DNA of 64,000 nt from Rhizobium sp. Leaf306 (GTDB lineage Bacteria > Pseudomonadota > Alphaproteobacteria > Rhizobiales > Rhizobiaceae): NCBI RefSeq assembly GCF_001423425.1, contig NZ_LMNX01000002.1:186001-250000 (forward strand), read 5' to 3'. The notes beneath the pieces were generated by a model. It made no database searches, was not told where the DNA came from, and saw only the letters and a list, made by a program, of their open reading frames with translations. Below are positions 43,157-52,071 of this stretch, one piece after another. Numbering within the stretch: position 1 is the first letter of the stretch; each line of letters begins with the position of its first letter. The translations under genes were made by a program, and so were the position numbers.

Positions 43157-44581
43157 TCAATCTTCCAGTACCCATGTGTCCTTGGTGCCGCCGCCCTGGC
43201 TGGAATTGACCACCAGTGAACCCTGTTTCAGGGCCACGCGTGTCAATCCGCCGGGAATGATCTTCACCTTGTCGGACACGAGGACATAAGGGCGCAGATC
43301 GACGTGGCGGGGGGCAACGCCCTTGTTGACGAAGATCGGCACGGTGGACAGAGCCAGCGTCGGCTGGGCGATGTAGTTGGTTGGTCGCGCCTTCAGCTTT
43401 GCGGCAAACTCGGCGCGCTCGGCTTTCGTCGCGGTCGGGCCGACCAGCATGCCGTAGCCGCCCGATCCATGCACTTCCTTGACTACCAGTTCCTCGAGAT
43501 GCTCGAGCACGTATTTGAGGCTGTCGGCTTCCGAGCAGCGCCAGGTCGGCACGTTTTCCAGAAGCGCCTTGCGGCCGGTATAGAACTCGACGATCTCAGG
43601 CATGTAGGAATAGATCGCCTTGTCGTCGCAGATGCCGGTGCCCGGCGCATTGGCGATGGTGATGTTACCGGAGCGGTAGACGTCCATGATGCCAGGAACG
43701 CCAAGCGCCGAATCCGGCCGGAATGTCAGCGGATCGAGGTAATCGTCGTCGACGCGGCGGTAGAGCACGTCGATCGCCTCATAGCCGCGCGTCGTGCGCA
43801 TCTTCACCTTGCCATCGATGACACGAAGGTCCGATCCCTCGACCAGTTCGACGCCCATCTGGTCGGCCAGGAACGAGTGCTCGTAATAGGCGGAATTGTA
43901 GATGCCGGGGGTCAGCACCGCGACACGCGGCCGTCCCTTGCAGCCGGGGGGTGCGAGCGAGGCCAGCGACTGGCGCAGCTGGCGCGGATAATCCTCCACG
44001 CGCTGCACCTTGTTCAGGGTAAACAGCTCGGGGAACATCTGCATCATCGTTTCGCGGTTCTCCAGCATGTAGGAGACGCCGGACGGGGTTCGGGCATTAT
44101 CCTCCAGCACGTAGAACTGGTCCTCGCCGGTGCGCACGATATCGGTGCCGACAATGTGCGTATAGACGCCGCCCGGCGGCTTGAAGCCGATCATTTCGGG
44201 CAGGAAGGCCACGTTCTTCTCGATCAGCTCGCGCGGAATGCGGCCGGCCTTGATGATTTCCTGCTTGTGGTAGATGTCGTCGAGAAAGGCGTTGAGCGCC
44301 ACAACGCGCTGCTCGATGCCTTGCGCGAGCTTGCGCCATTCGCGGGCGGCGATGATGCGGGGAATGATGTCGAAGGGGATGAGCTTTTCGGAACTGTCGG
44401 CATGGCCATAGACCGCGAAGGTGATGCCGGTCTTGCGGAAAATGTTTTCGGCGTCCTGCGTCTTGCGGATCAGATGCGCCGTATCCTGGCTGGCATACCA
44501 ATCATAATAGGTCTTGTAGGGCAGACGCGGCTGGTCGTCCGCGGTTAACATTTCATCAAATGCCAAAGGTATGTTCCCCAT
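43157..44581 (-). CDS. Circularly permuted type 2 ATP-grasp protein
   Basis: 474 residues, the standard length of the COG2308 family. Seen: IPFDIIPRIIAAREWRKLAQ, GIEQRVVALNAFLDDIYHKQ, the RTGEDQFYVLEDNARTPSGV segment, NAPGTGICDDKAIYSYMPEI, the ATP-binding VVKEVHGSGGYGMLVGP and the C-terminal RHVDLRPYVLVSDK and LVVNSSQGGGTKDTWVLED. Such enzymes are thought to ligate amino acids or short peptides; the product is unknown. First gene of the three-gene operon with the alpha-E and transglutaminase genes. Confidence 0.92.
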   Translation of the reverse strand: MGNIPLAFDEMLTADDQPRLPYKTYYDWYASQDTAHLIRKTQDAENIFRKTGITFAVYGHADSSEKLIPFDIIPRIIAAREWRKLAQGIEQRVVALNAFLDDIYHKQEIIKAGRIPRELIEKNVAFLPEMIGFKPPGGVYTHIVGTDIVRTGEDQFYVLEDNARTPSGVSYMLENRETMMQMFPELFTLNKVQRVEDYPRQLRQSLASLAPPGCKGRPRVAVLTPGIYNSAYYEHSFLADQMGVELVEGSDLRVIDGKVKMRTTRGYEAIDVLYRRVDDDYLDPLTFRPDSALGVPGIMDVYRSGNITIANAPGTGICDDKAIYSYMPEIVEFYTGRKALLENVPTWRCSEADSLKYVLEHLEELVVKEVHGSGGYGMLVGPTATKAERAEFAAKLKARPTNYIAQPTLALSTVPIFVNKGVAPRHVDLRPYVLVSDKVKIIPGGLTRVALKQGSLVVNSSQGGGTKDTWVLED

Positions 44582-44936
44582 TTTTGGTCATAAGAATACA
44601 ACGGCATTGGCAATGCAAGAACCATGCTCAGTTGCGTATGACAAATACACGACCCGTCCTGATGCGGTGAGATAGGGCCTGAACGACGATCAAAAAGGGC
44701 AACTGCCGATGGAATTAGCGACGGCTCATCTTCGGTCGTAGAAAGACCGCTCGTCAAAGCAGCAACTGCCTCATCGCTGGTCACACCAGAGACCGGATCT
44801 TAGTCGCACACCGTCAGCTGCGCTGATGGGAACGGTGAGTATTTCTACTTTGACCGCGTCGCCGCCACAGCCTAATCAGACGCCGGATCATTTCCCGTCC
44901 ACCGGCCTTGTCAAAGCCACGCTCCGGAACCTTCTA
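44582..44936. other. Divergent promoter region
   Basis: 355 bp between the ATP-grasp gene and the EamA gene hold the promoters of both. A 79-codon minus-strand frame (44545-44784) that overlaps the ATP-grasp start is a shadow. No hairpin or repeat stands out. Confidence 0.5.
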
Positions 44937-45818
44937 ATGCTCGACCGCCTGGCTCCGGCCGTTTTCGTTTTCCTGTGGTCGACCGGGTGGATCGTCGCCA
45001 AATATGCGTCCGCCCATGCGGACCCCGTCACCTTTCTGGCCGCCCGGCATGCACTGGCGGCCGTCGTCTTCCTTTGTCTCGGGCTTGCCCTGCGGGTCAC
45101 GTGGCCAAAGACCGGACGCGAGATCGGCCATGCGGTGCTTTCAGGCATTTTTCTGCACGGGCTTTATCTCGCCGGCGTCTGGTATGCGATCGGGCAGGGC
45201 GTGCCCTCGGGGTTGTCGGGCATCATTGCCGGGCTGCAGCCGCTGATGACGGCGGCGGTCGCGCCGTTCCTGCTTAGCGAAACGCTTTCCCGCCGGCAGA
45301 AGCTCGGCCTCGCGCTCGGCTTTGCCGGTATCTTCATCGCCATCTCGCCGCAGCTTTTTGCAAGCCTGTCGGCCGGCATGACCGGGCTTGGCCTGCCGCT
45401 TCTCCTCAATCTCATGGCGATGGGGTCGGTCACCTACGGCACGATCTACCAGAAGCGCTACCTGCAGCAGGGCAACCTCGTTGCCATCGGCACGCTGCAA
45501 TATGTCGGAGCGTTCATCGTGACGCTGCCGGTCGCCTATCTGATCGAGCCCATGCGCTTCGACTGGACCACCCAGGCACTCGCCGCCATGGCCTGGTCCG
45601 TCATCGGCATCTCGCTCGGTGCCGTCGCACTGCTCCTCTACCTCATCCGCCGCGGACAGGTTTCACGCGCAGCCTCGCTGATCTATCTTGTGCCGCCCGT
45701 CGTTGCCGTCGAAGCAGCAATCCTCTTTGGCGAACCCGTGACCCTCCCCATGGTCACCGGCACCGCGATCGTGGTTCTCGGCGTGTATCTGGTGAACCGC
45801 AAGGCGAGGGCGGGGTGA
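44937..45818 (+). CDS. DMT-family EamA transporter
   Basis: 293 residues from ATG 44937; the longer frame from 44826 adds 37 residues that the family does not have. Ten hydrophobic helices in two EamA repeats, from LAPAVFVFLWSTGWIVAKYA and ARHALAAVVFLCLGLALRVT to SLIYLVPPVVAVEAAILFGE and GTAIVVLGVYLVNRKARA. The end of helix 9 (YLVPPVVAVEAAILFGEP) is the family signature. The family exports amino acids or other metabolites; the substrate cannot be read. Confidence 0.9.
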   Translation: MLDRLAPAVFVFLWSTGWIVAKYASAHADPVTFLAARHALAAVVFLCLGLALRVTWPKTGREIGHAVLSGIFLHGLYLAGVWYAIGQGVPSGLSGIIAGLQPLMTAAVAPFLLSETLSRRQKLGLALGFAGIFIAISPQLFASLSAGMTGLGLPLLLNLMAMGSVTYGTIYQKRYLQQGNLVAIGTLQYVGAFIVTLPVAYLIEPMRFDWTTQALAAMAWSVIGISLGAVALLLYLIRRGQVSRAASLIYLVPPVVAVEAAILFGEPVTLPMVTGTAIVVLGVYLVNRKARAG

Positions 45819-45874
45819 GGGCCATTTGAGGCTGAACCTCTCTCGCTCCGACCTCCTCTGCGTCAACATGGCGG

Positions 45875-46057
45875 ATGTTGTACGCAGCCGTTCTCATGTA
45901 CTGCTCCGCCACGCTCGTGAATGCACTCAAAAGCCTGGATATCACCGACATGTGGGATTGGTTCCCGATCGTCTTCTTCCCGCTCAAGATCATCGTGCTC
46001 GGCACAGGCATGTTCTTCGCCATCAAGTGGCATCGGGATCAAGAGAAGAAGAAGTAG
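45875..46057 (+). CDS. Small membrane protein
   Basis: 60 residues with two hydrophobic segments (MLYAAVLMYCSATLVNAL, MWDWFPIVFFPLKIIVLGTG, MFFAIKW) and a basic end (HRDQEKKK). RBS is weak (GGCGG). It lies 56 bp after the EamA gene and may be cotranscribed. No family recognised. Confidence 0.5.
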   Translation: MLYAAVLMYCSATLVNALKSLDITDMWDWFPIVFFPLKIIVLGTGMFFAIKWHRDQEKKK

Positions 46058-46100
46058 CGAGACCGACAAAGGTGAGGGGCGAGTTGCTTTGCGGATGCGC

Positions 46101-46130
46101 TCCCGCCGTTTTGCGCCAACAGCGGACGTA
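46101..46130. repeat. Dispersed intergenic repeat, copy D
   Basis: TCCCGCCGTTTTGCGCCAAC followed by AGCGGACGTA: the same CCGC-TTTTGxxCCAA-AGCGG plan as the copy at 12131. Confidence 0.45.
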
Positions 46131-46219
46131 GTCAGCGGGAAACGCATTGCGTATGCTCAGTTAGTTGTCGAATACTGTCGAGCGTGGAGCAATCATCTTG
46201 CTCGTCAAAGAGGTGAGCA

Positions 46220-46759
46220 GTGGATTGGAAACATCACCTGATTCTCGCACTGATTGCAGGCGTATCCGCATCTCTCGCTGCGTTATTGATGCATAGGCGT
46301 CTCGCGCGGGGCAATTTGGGTAAATTTGCAGTTTTCGAGCAAATTGTGTTGCCCGCACTGATACTTATAATGGCAGCGCTTATTCTCAGCATTGGTCCAT
46401 TTGTTGATGCAAGTGGGATGCAGACAAATGAGTCGATGGCGAATATGATTTCCGCCATCCTATTCGGCGCTTCGCTGCTAATAGCGGTAATATTAGTTCC
46501 GCTGTTCTTTCCGCTTATTCTCCCATTTTACCTGATGGGTGGTTTTTCGCTTCCGTGGACGTTTCTTTCGATGGTCCCAGTTATCGTCGTACTTTCTGCT
46601 ATGCTTGGTAACTTAGTAGGGTTCGCCACATCAAAACTGAGCAAAGGGAGGTGGGGTCGTCGCCGCAGCTATGACCGCTCCGGGCCGAAACCGGCCGCCG
46701 CCTCCCCACCGTCAAGTACAGGGCAACCGAACAGCAAACGGGGGGCGGCTGCGCCGTGA
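46220..46759 (+). CDS. Integral membrane protein, unknown
   Basis: 179 residues from a GTG with AGAGGTGA upstream. Four hydrophobic segments (LILALIAGVSASLAALLMH, FEQIVLPALILIMAALILSI, AILFGASLLIAVILVPLFFP, LSMVPVIVVLSAMLGNLVGF), a short basic stretch RWGRRRSYDR and a Pro/Ser-rich disordered tail. No family recognised. Less GC-rich than its neighbours. Confidence 0.6.
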   Translation: MDWKHHLILALIAGVSASLAALLMHRRLARGNLGKFAVFEQIVLPALILIMAALILSIGPFVDASGMQTNESMANMISAILFGASLLIAVILVPLFFPLILPFYLMGGFSLPWTFLSMVPVIVVLSAMLGNLVGFATSKLSKGRWGRRRSYDRSGPKPAAASPPSSTGQPNSKRGAAAP

Positions 46760-46807
46760 TCATGACATTTCACGGCGCCAATCGATCCTCATCTTTTCCA
46801 AGATGAG
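46750..46807. terminator. Two hairpins between convergent genes
   Basis: GCGCCGTG/CACGGCGC (46750-46777) and CCTCATCTT/AAGATGAGG with a four-base loop (46786-46807), both perfect. They lie between the plus-strand membrane protein gene and the 3' end of the RTX gene and could terminate either. Confidence 0.5.
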
Positions 46808-46885
46808 GAACAGCAATGCTCGGAGACTATCGATCCCGCGCTCTCCACAGCCGCTACGACCGCGCCGTAACAGCATCAATCCGCA

Positions 46886-47704
46886 TCAGAGTAGAAAGTC
46901 GTCCGCATACATTTTGTGGGAGCCATGCAGGTCGATCATGAAATCGGCCTTTTTGTCACCGTTGACGTCGGCATAGACGTAGGTATGCGATTTTTCTTTC
47001 TCGTAGCGAAGCTCGCCAGCACTGCCGGTGAATTTCTTGGCTCCGATCCAGTCAAAATCCTGGTTTCCGCTGATCTTGGTATCGGCATCGATGGCAGTGA
47101 GGTTGATCAGGTCGCGCGTAGCGGAATTATGTTCCCAGTCGGTGATAACATCCGCCGCCTTGACGGTGCTTTCCTTGATCGACTTGAAAAGGAACGTGTC
47201 CTCTCCCCAGCCACCCGACAAAACGTCCTTGCCGGCGCCACCGTAAAGCACGTCGTCTCCGCGACCAGCGTAGAGCTTGTCATCACCGGCGCCACTGATG
47301 AGCTTGTTCATGCCTGTGTCGCCCTTCAGCGTGTCGGCACGTGCGGTTCCCCTGATATCATCCAGATAATCCACAACGTTCAGAGCAGAACCCGTGAGAG
47401 CGCCTACAGGATTGCCCGCCTTGTCGTGTGCGGAGACTTCCAGCTCATAGTGGAAAGAGTTGAGGTCGTAAGCCTGGTAGCGCACGTCCCTCACGGCAAC
47501 GATCTGGTTGCCTTCCAGAGCAAAAAGGTCACTGAATGTATCTACGTTGCCGACCGAGCCGTACCAGACCATGGCATACATGCTGAAATCGAACTGCAGG
47601 TCCGCCGTATCGTAGCCCTCGGCCCCCAGGGTCGCCACGACCGTTCCCGCTTTCGTATTTTCTCTGATCTCAGTCGGAAGACCCGTAATATCACCGATAG
47701 CCAT
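46886..47704 (-). CDS. RTX-type calcium-binding protein
   Basis: 272 residues. The N-terminal about 120 residues look like a cadherin-like beta domain (GLPTEIRENTKAGTVVATLG, FALEGNQIVAVRDVRYQA). The middle holds nonapeptide RTX repeats (DTLKGDTGMNKLISGAGDDK, then LYAGRGDDVLYGGAGKDVLS and GGWGEDTFLF) that fold on Ca2+ outside the cell. The end (YVYADVNGDKKADFMIDLHG) is a secretion-signal-like RTX tail, so export by a type I system is expected, though none is encoded here. GGAGAGAC precedes the ATG. Shorter than most RTX adhesins. Confidence 0.85.
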   Translation of the reverse strand: MAIGDITGLPTEIRENTKAGTVVATLGAEGYDTADLQFDFSMYAMVWYGSVGNVDTFSDLFALEGNQIVAVRDVRYQAYDLNSFHYELEVSAHDKAGNPVGALTGSALNVVDYLDDIRGTARADTLKGDTGMNKLISGAGDDKLYAGRGDDVLYGGAGKDVLSGGWGEDTFLFKSIKESTVKAADVITDWEHNSATRDLINLTAIDADTKISGNQDFDWIGAKKFTGSAGELRYEKEKSHTYVYADVNGDKKADFMIDLHGSHKMYADDFLL

Positions 47705-47863
47705 GCTTTATGTCTCTCCGCCGGAGGTCGCCAACATCATCGACGGCCATCATCAAAGGTCTCAAATAACCCATTGCGAAATAGCGGCATCCGGCATTGA
47801 ACGCAACAATAAGGTTAGCCCCAGATTGCCCCGCCACCCATTATGATTGATGACTAAATGGAC

Positions 47864-47892
47864 GTGTCCGCTTCGGCCCAACTGCGGTCGTT
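47864..47892. repeat. Dispersed intergenic repeat, copy E
   Basis: GTCCGCTTCGGCCCAACTGC followed by GGTCGTTCA, the same element as copies A-D, 10 bp from the end of the next gene. Confidence 0.45.
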
Positions 47893-47903
47893 CACTGCCA
47901 ATG

Positions 47904-48794
47904 TTACGACAACGCTGCTAGGGTGTTGAGGAAGGCGCGGACGGCGGGGTTCGACCATCGGCTCTCGGGCCACAGCGCCGTGATATTGTGCCGGTCTACC
48001 GCATAATCGGCCAGAACCGGCACAAGGGCTCCACGCCTCACCCAAGCGCTTGCCATGAAACTGGTTGCCATTCCGATGCCGCTACCCGCTGCGATCGTCG
48101 CAAGCACGGCTTCGCTCGCGTCCACAATAATACCCGAGGACGGCACGATCTCAACCTCCCTGTCCCCAACGCGGAAAGGCCAGCGGAATAGCTGGCCGCT
48201 ACTCTGGTAGCGCAGGCTGACAGTCTCATGCTCTGCCAATTGGTCCGGGTGGGTCGGCGGACCGCGCCCGGCCAGATATTCGGGCGAGGCATAGCAGCAT
48301 AGCCGATGCGGCAGGAGGCGGCGGGAAAGCAGGCGCGAGTCTGCCAGATCGCCAATGCGGACCGCGACATCGAAGCCGCCTTCGATAAGATCAACCATGT
48401 GATCGCTCAAACGCAGGTCTATGTTAACCTTCGGATGGAGCCTGCGAAACTGAGGAAGCACCGGCGCTATAACGTGCAGGCCGATCGGCAGAGATGCCGC
48501 GATCCGTAATGTGCCGGCGGGCTCAGTGCGCGCTGCTTTTGCCGCCTGCTCGATCTCTTCTGCGTCGTGCAGTAGCCTGAGCGCACGCTCATGCAGATCG
48601 CGTCCTTCGGGCGTCAGCGTCAGGGAACGTGTCGTGCGCGCAAAAAGCGAAACGCCGAGCTGTTTTTCCAGCCGCTGAATGCTTTTGCTGACCGCCGAGG
48701 GTGAGATGGACAAGGAGCGGGCGGCGGCAGTGTAGCTTCCGAGCGAGCCGGCGCGAGCGAATGCAATCAGCCCCGTCAGCCTATCAATTCCCAT
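47904..48794 (-). CDS. LysR family transcriptional regulator
   Basis: About 296 residues from ATG 48794, which has GAGGGAACAA upstream; 48806 adds four residues without an [26 protein letters not shown] with [20 protein letters not shown]; effector domain with [20 protein letters not shown]. It is divergent from the quinone-oxidoreductase-like gene at 48895 and probably regulates it. Confidence 0.92.
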   Translation of the reverse strand: MGIDRLTGLIAFARAGSLGSYTAAARSLSISPSAVSKSIQRLEKQLGVSLFARTTRSLTLTPEGRDLHERALRLLHDAEEIEQAAKAARTEPAGTLRIAASLPIGLHVIAPVLPQFRRLHPKVNIDLRLSDHMVDLIEGGFDVAVRIGDLADSRLLSRRLLPHRLCCYASPEYLAGRGPPTHPDQLAEHETVSLRYQSSGQLFRWPFRVGDREVEIVPSSGIIVDASEAVLATIAAGSGIGMATSFMASAWVRRGALVPVLADYAVDRHNITALWPESRWSNPAVRAFLNTLAALS

Positions 48795-48894
48795 TTGTTC
48801 CCTCATGGCACTACTAAAGCGAATTATCTGATGATTATCAATCGAAGGAGTTGATCGTATCTTCAGTCATCGAAACGACTATCCAAGCGAGGCC

Positions 48895-49914
48895 ATGATG
48901 ACTGACATGATGAAAGCCGTGCGATTGCACGAGTTCGGTGGACCAGATGTACTCCTCTACGAGGATGCGCCCCGACCGGAAATCTCGGCTGTCGACGTGC
49001 TTGTTCGCGTCCATGCCACCAGCCTCAACCCGCCGGATCTCTATCTGCGCGACGGTTACCGACCTCTCCCGCCGAAATGGCAGCCCAATCCAAGCTTTCC
49101 GCTGATCCTTGGTACCGACGTTTCCGGCACGGTTGCGGCCGTCGGCGAAGACGTGTCGCAGTTCAAGGTCGGCGACGAGGTCCATGCGATGGTCCGGTTC
49201 CCGCATGACCTCATGACGGGAAGCAGCGCCTATGCCGAATATGTTCGTGTCCCCGCATCGGACCTGGCGCTGAAGCCCGCCGGGATCGACCACATCCAGG
49301 CTGCCGGCGCGCCGATGTCGCTCCTGACCGCCTGGCAATTCTTGATTGATCTGGGACACGATGCGCCGAACCCTTTCCAGACCTTCCCGCATGCACCGGC
49401 TCCGCTCGACGGCAAAACAGTGCTGGTGAACGGCGCCGGCGGCGGCGTCGGCCATCTCGCAGTCCAGATCGCGAAATGGCAAGGCGCGAAGGTGGTTGCC
49501 GTCGCTTCCGGCAAACACGAGGCGCTTCTCAATGATCTTGGCGCCGATATGTTCATCGACTACACGAAGACGTCTGCCGACATAGCGGCGAAGGATGTTG
49601 ATCTGGTGCTCGATGCCGTCGGCGGCGCGACTATGGAACGCTTTCTCCCCAGCATTAAGCCGTATGGCGCCCTGTTTCTCGTCAACCCGCTGGGCTTTTC
49701 AGGTTATGACGGAGCCGCGCGGCGAAAGATCACCGTCTCGACGACGCAGGTGCGCTCGAACGGCGCGCAACTGGCAGAGGCCGGCCGTCTGCTTGAGGAC
49801 GGCTCCATACGGGTGGTGATCGACAGCACCTATCCGCTGGCCGAGGCATCGGCAGCGCATCGTCGTGCTTCCGAAGGGAGCATCCAGGGCAAGATCGTGC
49901 TGGTCGCCATCTGA
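48895..49914 (+). CDS. Medium-chain reductase, zinc-free quinone oxidoreductase type
   Basis: 339 residues of the MDR/QOR family: N-terminal GroES-like domain (MMKAVRLHEFGGPDVLLYED, ILGTDVSGTVAAVGEDVSQF) and a Rossmann domain with VLVNGAGGGVGHLAVQIAK and the NADPH-type loop. No zinc ligands are seen, as in NADPH:quinone reductases. The first ATG is only two bases after GAGG; the second, 48898, may be the real start. Divergent LysR gene upstream; an antibiotic biosynthesis monooxygenase-like gene follows 72 bp on. Probably a quinone- or electrophile-reducing stress gene. Confidence 0.9.
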   Translation: MMTDMMKAVRLHEFGGPDVLLYEDAPRPEISAVDVLVRVHATSLNPPDLYLRDGYRPLPPKWQPNPSFPLILGTDVSGTVAAVGEDVSQFKVGDEVHAMVRFPHDLMTGSSAYAEYVRVPASDLALKPAGIDHIQAAGAPMSLLTAWQFLIDLGHDAPNPFQTFPHAPAPLDGKTVLVNGAGGGVGHLAVQIAKWQGAKVVAVASGKHEALLNDLGADMFIDYTKTSADIAAKDVDLVLDAVGGATMERFLPSIKPYGALFLVNPLGFSGYDGAARRKITVSTTQVRSNGAQLAEAGRLLEDGSIRVVIDSTYPLAEASAAHRRASEGSIQGKIVLVAI

Positions 49915-49986
49915 TCACCACTTGACCAGTCAAGGCCGAGGCCGCCGCGAACAGGTGGTCGGGGCGCTGATGGAGGAGCTATCCCC

Positions 49987-50289
49987 ATGCTGATTATCAC
50001 CGGCTACATGCACGTCGATCCAGCCGATCTGGCGCAATGCATGATGGAACTGAATGCGCTGGCATCCACAACACGGAAGCGTCCGGGAAGCATCACGTAT
50101 GATGCTGCCGTGGACGATCCACAATCAGGTCGATTGCTGATATCGGAACGTTGGGTCGATCAGGCTGCGCTTAGCGCTCATTTGCAGGCAGCCGACACGA
50201 TCGCGTTCGTCAGCCGCTGGATCGGTAAGATGCGAGGCGAACTCAAGAAATACGACGCATTGAACGAACGCGACATCATGGATTGCTGA
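49987..50289 (+). CDS. Antibiotic biosynthesis monooxygenase (ABM)-domain protein
   Basis: 100 residues of the ABM dimeric ferredoxin-like fold, with MLIITGYMHVDPADLAQCMM, RPGSITYDAAVDDPQSGRLL and the signature ISERWVDQAALSAHLQAADT. GGAGGAGC precedes the ATG. These proteins use or bind quinols and other small aromatics (YgiN-like), which fits its place next to a quinone-reductase-like gene on the same strand. Confidence 0.88.
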   Translation: MLIITGYMHVDPADLAQCMMELNALASTTRKRPGSITYDAAVDDPQSGRLLISERWVDQAALSAHLQAADTIAFVSRWIGKMRGELKKYDALNERDIMDC

Positions 50290-50311
50290 TGCTGCTACTG
50301 GGTTGGAGGTC

Positions 50312-50340
50312 TGCGTCCGCATTGGGCCAACAGTCGACCT
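50312..50340. repeat. Dispersed intergenic repeat, copy F
   Basis: TGCGTCCGCATTGGGCCAAC followed by AGTCGACCT, the same element as copies A-E, downstream of the ABM gene. Confidence 0.4.
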
Positions 50341-50463
50341 CGACAGTTCTGCCCCGACACGCGACACTGCGGACGATCGTAGAACTCCCTAGTCTGCCAC
50401 GTCGCAAAAAGCAGAAACACCAATGTCGCTTTCATCGCGAGTTTCCCGAAACCCGGCGTTGGT

Positions 50464-51180
50464 TCACAATTGGATTGCAGGATATGCTGGGTCTCTCCGA
50501 TCGATCTGCCAGCCGGAAATCCAGACGCTGCGCAGCCGATCTCCCTCTTTGGGGAAGTGGTTTCCCGTCAAACTGCAGCTCTCCACGCGGTCAATCCGGA
50601 AATTCCGAATTGCCTGTCTCAGCTCGCACCATCCGACGATGACGGCATTGTCCAGATAGTAGATCAACGCCAGCGGCCAGACGATGCGACGCGTTGGATT
50701 GTTCTGCTGGTCACGGTAGTCGAGCAACAGCTTTTCCTCGTCGCGGATCGCACGACGGACAATCCCGAAATCGATGCCTTCCGGAGCTGGAGTGCTTGCG
50801 CCCCATGCGTGAAGGGCACGCGATGTCAGTGCTTCGCGCAACGGCGCGGGCACGGCAGCTGCGATCTTGGCGACGACCCGTTCGGATGCCTTTTTGAGGT
50901 CAGTGTCGCCTGTACGCTCGATCAGCGCCATGCCGAGAACGACAGCCTCGGTCTCCTCAGCCGTAAACATCAGTGGCGGAAGATCAAAGCCGGGTCGGAG
51001 AATATAGCCGATCCCGCGCTCGCCTTCGATCGGCACGCGCATCGCCTGAAGGCCGGCAATGTCCCGATAGATCGAGCGCATGTTGACTTCCAGTTGGGCT
51101 GCCATCTTCGCCGCCGTTACAGGCGTCTTTGCCAGTCTCAGAATCTGGATGATCTCGAAGAGCCTGGAAGCTTTGCGCAT
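50464..51180 (-). CDS. YafY-type WYL-domain transcriptional regulator
   Basis: 238 residues. N-terminal HTH_11 (ASRLFEIIQILRLAKTPVTA, VNMRSIYRDIAGLQAMRVPI) and a WYL-type ligand-binding domain (VWPLALIYYLDNAVIVGWCE, then FRIDRVES). The canonical WYL triplet is replaced by a YYLD-like string. It is divergent from the LysE gene, and a 9-bp perfect palindrome sits between them, so it is probably that gene's regulator. Confidence 0.9.
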   Translation of the reverse strand: MRKASRLFEIIQILRLAKTPVTAAKMAAQLEVNMRSIYRDIAGLQAMRVPIEGERGIGYILRPGFDLPPLMFTAEETEAVVLGMALIERTGDTDLKKASERVVAKIAAAVPAPLREALTSRALHAWGASTPAPEGIDFGIVRRAIRDEEKLLLDYRDQQNNPTRRIVWPLALIYYLDNAVIVGWCELRQAIRNFRIDRVESCSLTGNHFPKEGDRLRSVWISGWQIDRRDPAYPAIQL

Positions 51181-51196
51181 GCTGATTACCCCATCA

Positions 51197-51220
51197 CAAC
51201 TGACACACCCCTGTCAGTTG
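51197..51220. promoter_or_regulatory. Palindromic operator between the WYL regulator and lysE-like gene
   Basis: CAACTGACA and TGTCAGTTG form a perfect 9-bp inverted repeat with a 6-bp spacer (CACCCC), 17 bp from the regulator's start. A further CAACTGACA half-site lies at 51295-51303 and overlaps the ATG of the LysE gene. Likely site for the WYL protein. Confidence 0.7.
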
Positions 51221-51302
51221 AGCCCCTGTATAGCATGCCGCAACACGCTGAAAAACAGGCGGTATCAAGACCGTCAGTCGAATGGAACGGGCGGCAACTG
51301 AC

Positions 51303-51938
51303 ATGACCTACGTCGAAAATCTCTGGCTTTTCTTCCTTCTGCTGACGGGCATTATCGCCGTTCCGGGCATGGACATGGTGTTTGTCCTTGCGAACACCCT
51401 TGCGGGTGGAAGACGCGCCGGGCTCGCAGCGACTTTCGGGATGATGGCCGGTGGAGCCTGCCATACCTTGTTCGGCGCTTTCGCCGTTGCCGGGCTTACC
51501 AGGTTGATCCCGGCTGTTTCCGGTCCCATGCTCATCATCGGGTCGGCCTATATGATCTGGATCGGGGTCAGTCTTGCCCGCAGCTCGATCGTGATCGGGT
51601 CCGTTGACAGCGGTGCGGCTCAATCTTCCGGGCGTGTCTTCATTCAGGCCGTCGTCACTTGCCTCCTCAATCCGAAGGCATGGCTGTTCATTCTCGCCGT
51701 CTATCCACAGTTCCTGAAGCCTGCTTTCGGGCCGCTCTGGCCCCAGACACTTGCGATGGGTTTAATGACCGTGCTCGTTCAGCTTACCGTTTACGGTGGA
51801 CTGGCTCTGGCCGCCGCGAGAGGACGCGATGCCATTGTCTCCAAACCCACTTTGACGATCTGGACAGGAAGGGTGGCTGGTGTGGTGCTGGTTGCGATTG
51901 CCGCATACATGTTTCTGCGCGGATGGAATGAACTGTGA
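51303..51938 (+). CDS. LysE/RhtB-family exporter
   Basis: 211 residues with six hydrophobic segments: LWLFFLLLTGIIAVPGMDMV and VLANTLAGGRRAGLAATFGM carry the RhtB signature (GP/PGMDM followed by GGRRAG), then MLIIGSAYMIWIGVSLARS, AVVTCLLNPKAWLFILAVYP and a C-terminal VAGVVLVAIAAYMFL. ATG 51303 is chosen by family alignment. Exports an amino acid or related metabolite; the substrate is not readable. Under probable control of the divergent WYL regulator. Confidence 0.9.
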   Translation: MTYVENLWLFFLLLTGIIAVPGMDMVFVLANTLAGGRRAGLAATFGMMAGGACHTLFGAFAVAGLTRLIPAVSGPMLIIGSAYMIWIGVSLARSSIVIGSVDSGAAQSSGRVFIQAVVTCLLNPKAWLFILAVYPQFLKPAFGPLWPQTLAMGLMTVLVQLTVYGGLALAAARGRDAIVSKPTLTIWTGRVAGVVLVAIAAYMFLRGWNEL

Positions 51939-52014
51939 TCGAGCGATCCAGTTGTCGCAAAAATCCGAAGTGTCGAGCTGAAGGCGGCCTCACCAACCAC
52001 CCCCTAATACCCCA

Positions 52015-52045
52015 CAAAAAAACGGCCGAGATCTCTCCCGGCCGT
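52015..52045 (-). terminator. Intrinsic terminator of the RhlE gene
   Basis: ACGGCCG/CGGCCGT stem (52022-52045) with a 10-base loop, followed on the minus strand by seven Ts, 27 bp after the stop. Confidence 0.85.
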
Positions 52046-52071
52046 CTGAACTCTCTCAACCGCGTCTCGCG

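Noticed and set aside
41343..43289. 648-codon plus-strand frame across the transglutaminase and alpha-E genes
   Set aside because: Antisense shadow of a GC-rich operon whose proteins are recognised on the minus strand.
44545..44784. 79-codon frame overlapping the ATP-grasp start
   Set aside because: No RBS, no family features, and it lies over the conserved ATP-grasp N-terminus.
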